Shown here: positions 17,749 through 27,529 of the stretch, one piece after another
Numbering within the stretch: position 1 is the first letter of the stretch
Layout of the letters: each line of letters opens with the position of its first letter
Origin: Fibrobacterota bacterium
Lineage (GTDB): Bacteria > Fibrobacterota > Chitinivibrionia > Chitinivibrionales > Chitinispirillaceae
Reading direction: 5' to 3'
Assembly (NCBI GenBank): GCA_023436145.1
Contig: JAEZKP010000073.1
Coordinates: 1 to 64,000, forward strand
DNA length: 64,000 nt
Notes under the pieces: model-generated
Database searches by the model: none
The model's input: the letters and a program-made list of their open reading frames with translations, nothing else
Told to the model about the DNA's origin: nothing
Position numbers and translations under genes: made by a program

Positions 17749-19419
17749 ATGATTAACCCACAGAATCCGCTCATAGTCCAGAGTAATAGCACAATCTTAC
17801 TTGAAGTGAACAATTCCCTTTTCACAGAAGCCCGGGATGCAATAAGCCTTTTTGCACATCTGGACAAGAGTCCGGAATACATCCATAGCTATTCAATTAC
17901 TCCATTGTCGCTTTGGAATGCTGCTTCATTAGGAGTAACACCGGATCTGGTTGTGGACCGTCTGACTAAATTTTCCAAATATCCGCTGCCGGCCAATGTT
18001 ATTGATGATATAAAGGAGCTGATGGGTCGCTTTGGTAAATTGATCCTGGAAAGCGGGCCAGAAGGTCTGGTTTTACGCTCAACCGATGCGATGTTATTGC
18101 ATCATCTGATTCTTCACCCCAAGCTTAAAAGCATGGTGATCAGGCAGCTGGATTCTATGCGGGTATTGATATCTTCAGAGAACCGTGGGCATATTAAACA
18201 GGTTTTAATAGGAATTGGTTTTCCTGCTCATGATTTGGCGGGATATGTAGATGGAGAACCATATGGCATAAATTTACGTAAGATGACCCGTTCGGGAGTG
18301 GTGTTTTCTGTACGGGAATATCAGCGTCAGGCTTCGGAGAGTTTCATGGGTAGCCCGGATTCCCCAGGGGGCAGTGGAGTAGTTGTGCTGCCATGTGGAG
18401 CTGGCAAGACCATCGTCGGAATTTATGCGATGTCTCTTTTGCAAAGAAGAACCCTCATTCTGGTTACCAATATAACGGCTGCACACCAGTGGAAGCGTGA
18501 AATACTGGACAAGACAGATATTGCAGAGGATGACATCGGGGAGTACAGCGGTGAATTGAAGCAGATCAGGCCGGTGACTCTGGCAACTTACCAGATATTG
18601 ACTTACCGCAAAAAGAAAACTGATCCTTTCATTCATTATGAGATTTTCAACAAGGAAAACTGGGGATTGGTGATTTACGATGAGGTGCATTTGTTGCCTG
18701 CACCTGTTTTCAAATTTACAGCAGATCTTCAGGCCAGAAGACGTTTGGGTTTGACTGCCACCCTTATACGTGAAGATGGGCATGAGGAGGATGTTTTCAC
18801 TCTAATCGGTCCAAAAAAGTATGATGTCCCCTGGAAAGATCTTGAGCGGCAGGGATGGATTGCTACAGCCAAATGCATTGAGGTAAGGGTGGACCTGCCT
18901 CCGGCCGAAAAAATGCATTATCTTTCTTTAACCCCTAAAAAGCAGATCCGGTTGGCTTATGAAAATCCGTTGAAAATACCTGTTGTAAAAGAAATATTGC
19001 AAAGACATGCGGGGGAGCAGGTCCTGATTATCGGACAATATCTTTCACAGCTGGAACGATTCTCCAGTGAATTCAATATTCCCATCATTACAGGTGTCAC
19101 AGCCAACAAAGTAAGGGATAAGCTTTACAATGAGTTCCGGGAGGGAAAAATAAAGACTCTGGTTTTATCTAAGGTGGGAAATTTTGCTATTGACCTGCCT
19201 GATGCAAATGTGGCTATACAGATCTCAGGGGCTTTCGGCTCCCGTCAGGAGGAGGCACAGCGGTTGGGAAGAATTCTCCGGCCCAAAAAGAAAGGAGAGC
19301 AGGCTACGTTTTATTCTGTTGTTACCAGAGAGTCCAAAGAAATTGATTTTGCCATGAAAAGGCAGCTCTTTTTAACCGAGCAGGGTTATTCCTATGACAT
19401 ACAATACCGGGAGTTTTAA
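17749..19419 (+). CDS. XPB-type superfamily 2 DNA helicase
   Basis: 556 residues. An N-terminal damage-recognition-like region (1-185) precedes the RecA-like motor. Motor motifs are the Q-like REYQRQA, Walker A PCGAGKT (about 215-221), motif II DEVH (about 311-314), motif III LTAT, a linker with EVRVDLPPAEKMHY, and motif VI QEEAQRLGRILRP. The DEVH box and the whole layout match the bacterial XPB/Rad25 group, which unwinds DNA in repair; in eukaryotes and archaea XPB works in transcription-coupled and excision repair. It is followed at 88 bases by the phasin-UbiB pair. Confidence 0.9.
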   Translation: MINPQNPLIVQSNSTILLEVNNSLFTEARDAISLFAHLDKSPEYIHSYSITPLSLWNAASLGVTPDLVVDRLTKFSKYPLPANVIDDIKELMGRFGKLILESGPEGLVLRSTDAMLLHHLILHPKLKSMVIRQLDSMRVLISSENRGHIKQVLIGIGFPAHDLAGYVDGEPYGINLRKMTRSGVVFSVREYQRQASESFMGSPDSPGGSGVVVLPCGAGKTIVGIYAMSLLQRRTLILVTNITAAHQWKREILDKTDIAEDDIGEYSGELKQIRPVTLATYQILTYRKKKTDPFIHYEIFNKENWGLVIYDEVHLLPAPVFKFTADLQARRRLGLTATLIREDGHEEDVFTLIGPKKYDVPWKDLERQGWIATAKCIEVRVDLPPAEKMHYLSLTPKKQIRLAYENPLKIPVVKEILQRHAGEQVLIIGQYLSQLERFSSEFNIPIITGVTANKVRDKLYNEFREGKIKTLVLSKVGNFAIDLPDANVAIQISGAFGSRQEEAQRLGRILRPKKKGEQATFYSVVTRESKEIDFAMKRQLFLTEQGYSYDIQYREF

Positions 19420-19506
19420 TTTACCGGATGTAACTTTTCAATGGCATGTATGTAGCAGTTATGATATTTTCTAACTCAGTACCCAAAAAGTAAAAGGAGG
19501 AAAATT

Positions 19507-19815
19507 ATGCTGGAACTCTTTAAAAAAAGTATTTATGCTACCGTAGGTCTGGCAGTTTTGACTCGTGATAAAGTGGAGGAGCTTGGAAGAAAGATTGCAT
19601 CTGATGCAAAGATGTCTGAAACTGAGGGGAGAGAGTTTATTAGTGAGCTATTGAAAAAGTCGGATGAAACCAGAGAAGCTGTTGAGAAAATGGTTAATCA
19701 GAAGGTAGAGGCGGCTTTAAAGAGGCTAAAGATTCCTACCCGGACTGAATTTTCAGAACTGGAGAGCAGAATCTGTAAACTTGAACTCAGTGTTTCCAGA
19801 CAGGAAGGCAAGTGA
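19507..19815 (+). CDS. Phasin-like coiled-coil protein
   Basis: 102 residues of nearly continuous helix: MLELFKKSIYATVGLAVLTRDKVEELGRKI in outline, then EGREFISELLKKSDETREAVEKM and a terminal TRTEFSELESRICKLE coiled coil. This matches the small phasin / PHA-synthesis-regulator group found in many bacteria, including ones with no PHA granules. A strong AGGAGG Shine-Dalgarno lies before the ATG. The stop overlaps the GTG start of the UbiB gene (GTGA, 19812-19815); the phasin-UbiB pairing is a recurrent one and suggests a joint membrane- or lipid-linked role. Confidence 0.8.
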   Translation: MLELFKKSIYATVGLAVLTRDKVEELGRKIASDAKMSETEGREFISELLKKSDETREAVEKMVNQKVEAALKRLKIPTRTEFSELESRICKLELSVSRQEGK

Positions 19816-21500
19816 TAGATAACTGGAGACCTAAAAGCGGTTTATACCGTCATATTGGACGGTACGGTGAAATTGTCTCGGTTCTGGTGAAATATGGTTT
19901 TGGAGACCTTATCTCCCGGCTTAATATTGAGCGTTATGTGAGTGCTGGCAAACGTATCTTTAAAGTTGGGCAGCAAAAAAAAATTTCCAGAATCTCAACG
20001 TGGGACCGGATTCGAATGGCTCTGGAGGAGTTGGGTCCCACTTTCATCAAATTAGGGCAGTTTGCCAGCAACCGCCCGGACATTCTGCCTTCAGAGCTTA
20101 TCGATTCCTTAGAAAAGCTCCAGGATTCGGTCTCTCCATTTCCCAGCCAGGAAGCATATCAGATTATTGAGGAGGAGCTGGGTAGTCCCATCAAGCAGCT
20201 TTTTTTACAGTTTGAGGAGCAGCCGTTTGCTTCTGCTTCCATGGCACAGGTGTATAAGGCTGTACTCAAAGAGGGGCAGAGAGTAGCAGTTAAAGTACAG
20301 CGACCTAAAATAAAAGAGATTATTAGAACCGATCTGGAAATAATGTATCATCTTGCCTTTCTTATTGAGAAACATATTCAAAGTATGGAACTTCTCAATT
20401 TAAGGCAGCTTGTTGATGAATTCTCAAATGCCATCAATAAGGAGCTTGATTTCAATGCAGAAGCTCTTCACATGGAGCAGTTTGCCAGGAATTTTCAGGA
20501 TGATCCCCGGGTTTACATCCCCCTGATATATCTCCGGTTAACAGGCACCCGGGTAATCACTACCGAATTCATCGATGGTATAAAAATAAGCAATATCAAT
20601 GAACTGATCGAAGCTGGAATAGATCCTAAAGAGATCGCCAGTTCAGGTGCATCGGTTGTATTGAAGCAGATTTTTGAATTCGGCTTTTTCCATGCCGATC
20701 CGCACGCTGGTAATCTGCTGGTTAAAAAAGACAAATCGATTTGTTTTCTTGATCTGGGTATGACTGGTATTCTGACTCCCACTTCCCGGGAGCGTCTCAG
20801 CTCCATAATTCTGGGAATAGTTACCAGAGATCCTCAGAGAATTGTAAAAACCCTTTATGATATGTCTACAGAGCGGGTCGAGCGTAAAGAGGAACTGGAA
20901 TATGAGATTTCTGAGCTGATACAGGAGTATGTATCACGTTCGCTGAGGATGATCAATATCGGTGAAGTACTTAATAAACTGTCACGTTTGCTGGTGATTT
21001 ACCGGTTGAAATTAATTCCCGGATTCTATCTTCTGGTCAAAGCGGTTGCTACAATGGAGGGGATAGGCTATAAGCTGGATCCTGATTTCCATATGATGGA
21101 GCATGTGGAACCATTTGTCAAGAAAATGGTGGCTGACCAGTTCAGTTTCAGGCATATAGCCAAAGAGGGGGCAGATACTGTACAGGACTTCTTCTTTCTC
21201 ATGCGTGATTTGCCATCTGAAGCCAGAGATATCATTCAACTGGTTAAAGCCGGCAGGGTGAGAATTGAATTTGAGCATAGGGGATTGGAACCGGTGCTTA
21301 GAAAATTCGGACAGACTATTAACAGACTGGTATTCGGATTAGTGCTTGCCTCATTAATAATAAGTTCATCGGTGGTTATTCTTTCCGATATTCCACCTAA
21401 ACTTTATGGGGTTCCGCTTATTGGTATAGCAGGTTACTTAACCGCTGCATGTATGGGATTTGGGTTACTCATCTCCATTATCCGTAATGAAAAGAGATGA
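19812..21500 (+). CDS. UbiB/ABC1-family atypical kinase
   Basis: 562 residues from a GTG start coupled to the phasin stop. The ABC1 signature is clear: ELGPTFIKLGQFASNRPDILP near residues 74-95 (KxGQ motif), the Ala/Ser-rich loop FASASMAQVYKA, the lysine in VAVKVQRP, and FGFFHADPHAGNLLV with a following DLGMTG. Two C-terminal membrane helices (about 510-530 and 540-558) anchor it. UbiB proteins are ATPases needed for ubiquinone or other prenyl-lipid metabolism; whether this organism makes quinones cannot be judged from the window. Confidence 0.9.
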   Translation: MIDNWRPKSGLYRHIGRYGEIVSVLVKYGFGDLISRLNIERYVSAGKRIFKVGQQKKISRISTWDRIRMALEELGPTFIKLGQFASNRPDILPSELIDSLEKLQDSVSPFPSQEAYQIIEEELGSPIKQLFLQFEEQPFASASMAQVYKAVLKEGQRVAVKVQRPKIKEIIRTDLEIMYHLAFLIEKHIQSMELLNLRQLVDEFSNAINKELDFNAEALHMEQFARNFQDDPRVYIPLIYLRLTGTRVITTEFIDGIKISNINELIEAGIDPKEIASSGASVVLKQIFEFGFFHADPHAGNLLVKKDKSICFLDLGMTGILTPTSRERLSSIILGIVTRDPQRIVKTLYDMSTERVERKEELEYEISELIQEYVSRSLRMINIGEVLNKLSRLLVIYRLKLIPGFYLLVKAVATMEGIGYKLDPDFHMMEHVEPFVKKMVADQFSFRHIAKEGADTVQDFFFLMRDLPSEARDIIQLVKAGRVRIEFEHRGLEPVLRKFGQTINRLVFGLVLASLIISSSVVILSDIPPKLYGVPLIGIAGYLTAACMGFGLLISIIRNEKR

Positions 21501-21641
21501 ATCGGATCTGGACTGAATTTAACAGGAGAACAAACCGGGTAAAAACTTCTTTGGCCATTACCATGTATTTTTATATTTTTCATAGATTATTTATTTCGAA
21601 TAGCAGTATTCGAATCAGAACAGACGGGAACCTTTAAGGCT

Positions 21642-22469
21642 TTGAAATTTTTTAATTTTGTTCACCGAAGTATCTTTGATCCTTCATTTTATAAAGAGGC
21701 ATCGACTTTCTCCAGAAAGATAGTCGTCTTGTATTTTATAGAACTGCTCCTTTTTACAGTTCTGCTTACCGGGGTAGCTCATAGCTATTATCTTCTTCAT
21801 CCACAAAGGGGTATCTCTTCAAAAATCGAAGGCATCTTCTCAGGTATGGAAATTATTGATGGTGTACTGTATCCCAATCGTGCTACTCCTTATTTTCCAC
21901 CATCTTATCTGATGAACCCGGTTTTGGAGCAGTTTATTGGGAATGCGCAGGTTTTAAATGGCAGTACCGATTCCATTCTGGTTGTCGATACATCTGCAAA
22001 TAGTAGCTTGCCGGTTAACATACCTTACATATTAAAAAAAGAGGAGATCGAGTTTAGATACAATAATGTAGTGTTTAAGGTCCCCTACAAGAATCTGCTA
22101 CAAAATATTAAACATTTCAGGTTTACATCAGAGGAAATCCGGCAAACTCTGTATCATAATATGGAATTTCTGATAACCTCTTGTTTAACCATGAGTTTTG
22201 TGAACAATTTCTTTTTATTGGTTTTCAGCGTTTTTTTTCTGGGTACTGCAGCATTTATATTCAGAGTTGAGGGAAATTTCAAATATTTCTTTTATATTCG
22301 TACTGCCTGTTATGCGGTTACGCCTATCGCAGTGGGAACCATACTGATCGGATTGTCAGGAGTAAAGTTAGCCTGGACTTGGCATATACTTATTTTTATC
22401 TCCACCATTGTAATGTTCCGGGCGATAATTGCTTCAACAAAACCGGTTAACGATACAAATGAAAATTAA
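21642..22469 (+). CDS. Integral membrane protein, possibly DUF1189-like
   Basis: 275 residues from a TTG start. One membrane helix lies near residues 28-48 (VVLYFIELLLFTVLLTGVAH). An extracytoplasmic domain of about 120 residues follows, then three more helices (about 175-200, 222-242 and 247-262). The layout of an early FFNFVHRSIFDP-x-FY motif, one helix, a loop and a helix cluster is like DUF1189. The match is by general pattern only. No catalytic residues stand out. It lies between the UbiB gene and an unknown gene, all in the same direction. Confidence 0.5.
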   Translation: MKFFNFVHRSIFDPSFYKEASTFSRKIVVLYFIELLLFTVLLTGVAHSYYLLHPQRGISSKIEGIFSGMEIIDGVLYPNRATPYFPPSYLMNPVLEQFIGNAQVLNGSTDSILVVDTSANSSLPVNIPYILKKEEIEFRYNNVVFKVPYKNLLQNIKHFRFTSEEIRQTLYHNMEFLITSCLTMSFVNNFFLLVFSVFFLGTAAFIFRVEGNFKYFFYIRTACYAVTPIAVGTILIGLSGVKLAWTWHILIFISTIVMFRAIIASTKPVNDTNEN

Positions 22470-22518
22470 GCTAATGCGTCGGTTGGCTGTTTGTAGATGA
22501 CGCTTTTAAAGAGGCAAT

Positions 22519-23394
22519 ATGATCTTAAATATCGAGCAGAAAAAAGGTGATCAGTCTCATTTGGATGGACGGATCACTGTCTATGCTGTAATCGAGACTG
22601 ATGCAGCAGACATAATAAACATGAAGCATCCGATAGCTTCTATGGTTCATAACGGATTGCTTGTGGCTCAGGGGAATTTTAAGGAGCAGAGTAGTTTAAA
22701 AGATTTTCTTAAATCGGAAATGGGGATTTCTCTTGATGAGGATCTTGATGAGGGGTTGGCTCAATTACTGGAGAAGATGAATGGTTTGGAATCGGCTCTT
22801 GATCCTCAGAAATTAAAAGAACATTTGGAAAATATGGGGGAAGAATTTATTCCTACTCCCGCAAAAATTGTTCCTTTTCACTCTGTAGAGGAGATTCTGA
22901 TGCAGGAAGGGGACGTTTTTTATATAGGTTCGTTTAAAAATGTAGGGAATGCCGTTTTGGGGGTGAATGCTTTGCCCATTTTATACCAGGCTCGTTTCAG
23001 GGAGCAGGAAGTACATAAAATCCGAAATGAAATTGAGTTACTTATTTCTCAGATAGAACGTAATGAAAGTGCGGTTAATCCCGCTGCGATGACTGAGAAT
23101 ACCGATATAGAACAGAAACTGCTTAAGGAGTTTATTCCCAATATGCTTTATTGTCGAAAGGAACCTTACACATTCAAAGAGGCAGAAGAGCAGTTCCGCA
23201 GTTTTTTAAGAGGGTATCGGTTCAGAGAGGATATTGATGCGATTGCCACATTAATTGGTTCTAAAGAACAGCTTACCTCTCAGGACTACAGGCTGCTTGA
23301 GTTGTATGCCAAAAAAATTGCCGCAGTAAAAAAAGAGGATTTCAGCGCGGCAGAAGTATATTCTAAAGAAATTCAGTCATTGCGCAATGAATGA
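22519..23394 (+). CDS. Conserved-looking cytoplasmic protein of unknown function
   Basis: 291 residues, no signal peptide or membrane helix. I do not recognise a family. The N-terminal half is acidic with a helix LAQLLEKMNGLESALDPQKLKEHL (outline). A conserved-looking strand stretch DVFYIGSFKNVGNAVLGVNALPI sits at about 133-155. The C-terminal 60 residues (from about QDYRLLELYAKKIAAVKKEDFSAAEVYSKEI) are reminiscent of a UVR/Clp-contact-type helical pair, weakly. A GAGG Shine-Dalgarno precedes the ATG. The coding pattern and neighbours suggest a real gene. Confidence 0.55.
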   Translation: MILNIEQKKGDQSHLDGRITVYAVIETDAADIINMKHPIASMVHNGLLVAQGNFKEQSSLKDFLKSEMGISLDEDLDEGLAQLLEKMNGLESALDPQKLKEHLENMGEEFIPTPAKIVPFHSVEEILMQEGDVFYIGSFKNVGNAVLGVNALPILYQARFREQEVHKIRNEIELLISQIERNESAVNPAAMTENTDIEQKLLKEFIPNMLYCRKEPYTFKEAEEQFRSFLRGYRFREDIDAIATLIGSKEQLTSQDYRLLELYAKKIAAVKKEDFSAAEVYSKEIQSLRNE

Positions 23395-23499
23395 TTGGTA
23401 ATTAAAATTATAGCTGAATCGGGCGGATATAGTTGAAAGTTGAGATGTTTGATCTGCTTCAGATATAAGTATACTTAAGATTTTCATTGAGAGCGACCG

Positions 23500-24228
23500 G
23501 TGATAAAAAATCCCAATGACATAGTTGACAAACTGACATCTGATTATAGGGGTGTTTTCGGGGAAAAATTGATCAGTGTGGTGATGTATGGATGTGCTGT
23601 GACTCATGAATATATCGCCGGCTCATCACCCATAAACATTTTCCTTTTAGTTACCGATGCCTCATTGGAGTTTGTCCACAAATGCATGGCGGTTCATAGA
23701 TACTGGCTTCGCAGGGGAGTCGGGACTCCTCTGATTATGAGCAGAGAATTTTTTGAGACATCACTGGATATTTATCCTGTAGACTTTCTTCATATTCAGA
23801 GCAATTACCGGGTACTTTCCGGAGAGGATATTTTCAGTACTCTGGATATTCAGAAAGAGCATCTCAGGGCGCAATGTGAGAGGGAACTTAAGGAGCTTTC
23901 AGTACATCTGCGAGCTGAGTATCTGCTGGCGGATTGCAGAAAAAAAGTCTTATCTGGTTTATTAAATGAGACGGTCAACCGACTTCTTCCGTTGTTTAAG
24001 GCGCTTCTGGTATTATATGGACGGAAAATACCGCATGCTACCTCTGAGTTGATTTCATCGGTGGAGGATCTTTTCGGTTTGGGAGTGTCAGTTTTCTCTG
24101 ATGTTTACCATGGGAAGAAATCCCCGGATTACAACCGGCTTTACCACCGCTTGACAGAAGTCGTAGATCTGATGATCTGCAGAACAATCCAGATGAAAGG
24201 GTCTGAACTGCAATCATTGGTAGTGTAA
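23500..24228 (+). CDS. Nucleotidyltransferase-fold protein with a degenerate active site
   Basis: 242 residues from a GTG start. The early segment EKLISVVMYGCAVTHEYIAGSSPINIFLLV follows the nucleotidyltransferase pattern (hG[GS] then D-h-[DE]), but the first catalytic Asp position reads Pro and the second Asn (SPIN). After that, LDIYPVDFLHIQSNYRVLSGEDIFSTL and a helical C-terminus (REL-KELSVHLRAEYLL) match a widespread group of NTase-like proteins of unknown role. I infer that it binds rather than transfers nucleotides, or is regulatory. It precedes the hybrid histidine kinase gene by 25 bases, perhaps co-transcribed. Confidence 0.6.
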   Translation: MIKNPNDIVDKLTSDYRGVFGEKLISVVMYGCAVTHEYIAGSSPINIFLLVTDASLEFVHKCMAVHRYWLRRGVGTPLIMSREFFETSLDIYPVDFLHIQSNYRVLSGEDIFSTLDIQKEHLRAQCERELKELSVHLRAEYLLADCRKKVLSGLLNETVNRLLPLFKALLVLYGRKIPHATSELISSVEDLFGLGVSVFSDVYHGKKSPDYNRLYHRLTEVVDLMICRTIQMKGSELQSLVV

Positions 24229-24253
24229 CCGATAACATTTCTGAAAGTTTTAT

Positions 24254-25912
24254 ATGCATCCTGATATTTTATTGCTTACTAGAATTGTTGAGCTGACACC
24301 TATAGGAATTGTCGTCATGCGCACAGATGGCAAAGTCCATTATATGAATGCTTGTGCCTCCCAGATGTTTAATTTATCAACTGAACAGATGGTTCAGAGT
24401 TCAATTGGCAGTTTTGTTTCGGAAACAAGCGGAGAGAGGTCCTGGGATGAGCTTTTTGCACTAATGCTCAAAGAAGACCTGTTTGAGACTTCTGTAAACA
24501 TTCATCCATCTGAAAAAAGTGATATTATCTGCAGATTGACATCTTTTTTTGTTTCGGGTAATGCCGACTATCCTGATTCTATAGCTCTGATTTTCAGGGA
24601 TATTACACAGGAGACACGTATCGATGAGCAGATCGAGAAAAAGAATCTTGAAATGGCAAAAATAAATTCAGAGCTGATAAGGTCAAATGCAGAACTGAAA
24701 AGGGTTTCAGAGATGAAATCCAATTTTCTGAGTATTGCTTCGCACGAGTTGAAAACACCTCTGACGTCAATTAAAGGGTATTCCGATATCATAATTGATA
24801 ATATGAAAGAGAAAATTGACAGTGGCGTTTACAGAATGATTGAGAGCATTAACAGGGCAGCCGACCGGCTTCATAAAGTAGTCAATAACATTCTTGATGT
24901 CACCAGAATTGAGCAGAAAAGATTGAGGCTTAAACCGGAAATGATAGATCTGGGGGGAATTGCAAGGGATTGTATCGATGATCTTGCTCAGTTCTCAGCC
25001 AAACGCGGGATTACATTCAGTTGTCTTTTTGAAGAAACAGATCTGCAGTTCTATGGTGATAAGATGAGAATGCAGCAGGTTTTCACAAATCTTTTCAGCA
25101 ACGCACTGAAGTATTCTCCGGATGGGTCGGTGGTGGAAGTCTTAATAAGAAAGCACGATAATCAGCGCTTCCGCATAGTGGTTAAGGATCATGGGATTGG
25201 AATAGATAAAAGTGAGCAGAAAAAAATCTTTGATTCTTTCTATGAGGTGGGCAGTGCTACCCGTCACAGCACCGATTTTTCCAAATTTATGGGTGGGGGA
25301 ACCGGTCTGGGTCTCTCTATTGTCAAAGGAATCGTCGAACGCCATGGTGGCAGAATCTGGGTGGAGAGTGAAGGAGTAAAGGAAAACTGTTTTCCAGGAA
25401 GTGAATTTCATATCAGTCTGCCATTCAAAGCCGAAATAAGCTGGGATGATGATGAGACCAAGTTCAGTTCAATGGAAAACGATGATGAGCTGGAGGAAAC
25501 GGAAACATCATTACAGACAGAAGTAAAACCGACCATCCTCTTTATAGACAGTGATCGTGAAGCCGTTGAAATAGCCCGAATGGTTCTTGAAAATGCATTT
25601 GAGACTGTTGTGGCTGAAACGGGTGAGATGGGCTTATCTCTGGCATTTCAACATCACCCCTCTCTTATTCTTATGGATTCCTATCTTCCCGGAATGGATG
25701 GTTACCGGGTTTGCCGGATTCTCCGTTCTCAGGAGGAAACTCGTGATATACCGGTCGCTTTTTTCTCAGCCGGTACTCAGAATGATGAAATACAGAAATG
25801 CTTTGCCTGTGGAGCCGATGATTTTATTGTGAAACCGTTCAGTGCCAGGGAACTGGTTGACAAGATCTGGCGACTGCTGATGAAAAAGAAAGAAGAGGAG
25901 ACCTTCAAATAA
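24254..25912 (+). CDS. Hybrid sensor histidine kinase with receiver domain
   Basis: 552 residues, no membrane helices, so cytoplasmic. A PAS domain (about 1-118: RIVELTPIGIVVMRTDGKVHYMN region) and a coiled coil (about 120-155) lead into HisKA with the phospho-accepting His164 (SHELKTPLTSIKGYSD). The HATPase domain has an N-box (FTNLFSNALKYS), the G1 DHGIGI and a G2 with GGGTGLGLSIVKG. A short acidic linker separates it from a REC domain (about 430-545) with phospho-acceptor Asp475 in MDSYLPGMDG and the later Lys in FIVKPF. It signals from an internal cue; no response regulator with an output domain is beside it. Confidence 0.9.
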   Translation: MHPDILLLTRIVELTPIGIVVMRTDGKVHYMNACASQMFNLSTEQMVQSSIGSFVSETSGERSWDELFALMLKEDLFETSVNIHPSEKSDIICRLTSFFVSGNADYPDSIALIFRDITQETRIDEQIEKKNLEMAKINSELIRSNAELKRVSEMKSNFLSIASHELKTPLTSIKGYSDIIIDNMKEKIDSGVYRMIESINRAADRLHKVVNNILDVTRIEQKRLRLKPEMIDLGGIARDCIDDLAQFSAKRGITFSCLFEETDLQFYGDKMRMQQVFTNLFSNALKYSPDGSVVEVLIRKHDNQRFRIVVKDHGIGIDKSEQKKIFDSFYEVGSATRHSTDFSKFMGGGTGLGLSIVKGIVERHGGRIWVESEGVKENCFPGSEFHISLPFKAEISWDDDETKFSSMENDDELEETETSLQTEVKPTILFIDSDREAVEIARMVLENAFETVVAETGEMGLSLAFQHHPSLILMDSYLPGMDGYRVCRILRSQEETRDIPVAFFSAGTQNDEIQKCFACGADDFIVKPFSARELVDKIWRLLMKKKEEETFK

Positions 25913-26033
25913 TGCCAGATATCCACACAGCCTTCCTTATTTAGATAAACATCCTGTTTTCATCCGTTTTTTTCCTCCATTCTGTTTCGTGCAGTAACTA
26001 TTTTTGCCCAGAACTTTAATCCGGAAAACACTA

Positions 26034-27173
26034 ATGACTACACCTATTCTAATTACTGCACCACATGGCCTCACAACATTTCTTCGCAAGGAAGTGGAAA
26101 AATTAAAATACTCTGTGAAGTGGGCCGGGGCTGCTGGAGTACAGATTGAGGGTGATTATACAGATGCAATGCGTCTTAATCTACATCTGTTCACTGCTCA
26201 CCATGTACTCTATCTGATTAATCAATTTTCATGTAATAATCCCCAGGAATTGTACAAACAGCTCAATGCCATGCCCTGGGAGACGATGATTCCTGCCGAT
26301 GGATACCTTTCTGTGGTGTCAAATGTGGTCCATCCAAGCATTAGAGATACCAGATTCGCTAATCTGAAAGCCAAAGACGCCATTGTAGACAGGATACTTG
26401 CTCGTAAAGGCAGACGTCCGGATTCCGGACCGCAGCGAAATGGAGCGGTGATTCATATTTATTGGAGAGATGAGAACTGTCAGATCTATATTGACACCTC
26501 AGGAGAACCGTTGTCAAAGCGGGGTTATCGCATCAATCCTCTTTATGCACCTATGCAGGAAACTCTGGCAGCCGCGGTGGTTATGGCAACCGGGTTGAAA
26601 CCATCTGAAAGTTTTGTTAACCCCATGTGCGGAAGTGGCACGCTGGCTATAGAGGCAGCATTACTGGGTCTCAATCGGGCACCAGGATCTATCCGTAAAA
26701 ACTTCGGTTTTATGCATACACTTTTTTATAAGAAAGCGGTTTGGGATGATCTGGTAAGAGATTCAGTAAGCAGGGAGAGAGGTGAGACTGCTAAGATAAT
26801 AGCTACCGACATCAGTAGTGATGCAATCAAAGCTGCAGTTAATCATGCCCGTAATGCAGGTGTTGGAGCGCACATTGATTTTAAAGCAGTAGATTTCGAA
26901 AATACAACGGTTCCTCAGCAAAAAGGTGTAGTGGTGTTTAATCCTGAATACGGGATCAGGCTAGGTAATGAAGCTGAGCTGGTGCAAACCTATAGAGAAA
27001 TCGGAACCTTTCTTAAAAACCGCTGTCAGGGATTTAGGGGATATGTTTTTACTGCCAATAAAAAGCTGGCTGGTGAAATAGGTCTCAAATCCGGACGCAA
27101 AATCTCTTTTCAAAGCGGGAAACTGGATTGCAGGCTTTATGAATATGAATTATACAGTGGTTCCAGAGTATGA
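26034..27173 (+). CDS. THUMP-type RNA (23S rRNA/tRNA guanine) methyltransferase
   Basis: 379 residues using the ATG at 26034. A TTG at 26004 would add ten unconserved residues, and the family normally begins directly with the ITAPHGLTTFLRKEVEKL strand. A ferredoxin-like/THUMP region (about 1-150) precedes the Rossmann methyltransferase with motif I variant NPMCGSGTLAIEAALL and the target-base motif NPEYGIRLG in place of NPPYG-type. The group includes RlmL/RlmK-N and Trm14, which make N2-methylguanosine. The NPEYG variant is seen in other bacterial members of this group, as far as I know. It overlaps the next gene by ATGA. Confidence 0.82.
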   Translation: MTTPILITAPHGLTTFLRKEVEKLKYSVKWAGAAGVQIEGDYTDAMRLNLHLFTAHHVLYLINQFSCNNPQELYKQLNAMPWETMIPADGYLSVVSNVVHPSIRDTRFANLKAKDAIVDRILARKGRRPDSGPQRNGAVIHIYWRDENCQIYIDTSGEPLSKRGYRINPLYAPMQETLAAAVVMATGLKPSESFVNPMCGSGTLAIEAALLGLNRAPGSIRKNFGFMHTLFYKKAVWDDLVRDSVSRERGETAKIIATDISSDAIKAAVNHARNAGVGAHIDFKAVDFENTTVPQQKGVVVFNPEYGIRLGNEAELVQTYREIGTFLKNRCQGFRGYVFTANKKLAGEIGLKSGRKISFQSGKLDCRLYEYELYSGSRV

Positions 27174-27529
27174 TAAACCCAGGCTATCAGCTGCCATCAA
27201 CAGACAGGGAACTGTGGTCAGAGTGTGATGTGGAAACATTCAGGTCCAGTGGTAAAGGTGGGCAGCATGTCAATAAAACCGAATCTGCAGTGCGGCTTTT
27301 CCATCGGCCAACAGGAATAACTGTTATTAGTAGTAAAGAGCGGAGTCAATTTCTCAATAAAGCAGAAGCTCTGGCAAACCTTAGAAGAAAAATTGAGAAG
27401 AAATTAAAAAAGATCCCTCCACGAATACCCACAAATGTGCCCGAGAGAGCAAAACGTAAACGGATAGAGAAAAAACAGAAAGTATCGGGAAAGAAGGAAC
27501 TCAGAAGAAAAGTGCTTTTCGAAGAGTAA
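27170..27529 (+). CDS. Peptide chain release factor-like protein (GGQ domain only)
   Basis: 119 residues. SGKGGQHVNKTESAVRL carries the invariant GGQ (residues 30-32) that enters the peptidyl-transferase centre and hydrolyses peptidyl-tRNA. The codon-recognition domain of RF1/RF2 is absent. A basic C-terminal tail (KRKRIEKKQKVSGKKELRRK) resembles the ArfB/YaeJ tail that probes the empty mRNA channel, so a ribosome-rescue role is likely. It starts inside the end of the methyltransferase gene (ATGA, 27170-27173). Confidence 0.87.
   Translation: MINPGYQLPSTDRELWSECDVETFRSSGKGGQHVNKTESAVRLFHRPTGITVISSKERSQFLNKAEALANLRRKIEKKLKKIPPRIPTNVPERAKRKRIEKKQKVSGKKELRRKVLFEE

Noticed and set aside
26004..26033. 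Upstream TTG start for the methyltransferase
   Set aside because: The ATG at 26034 begins exactly at the first conserved strand of the family.
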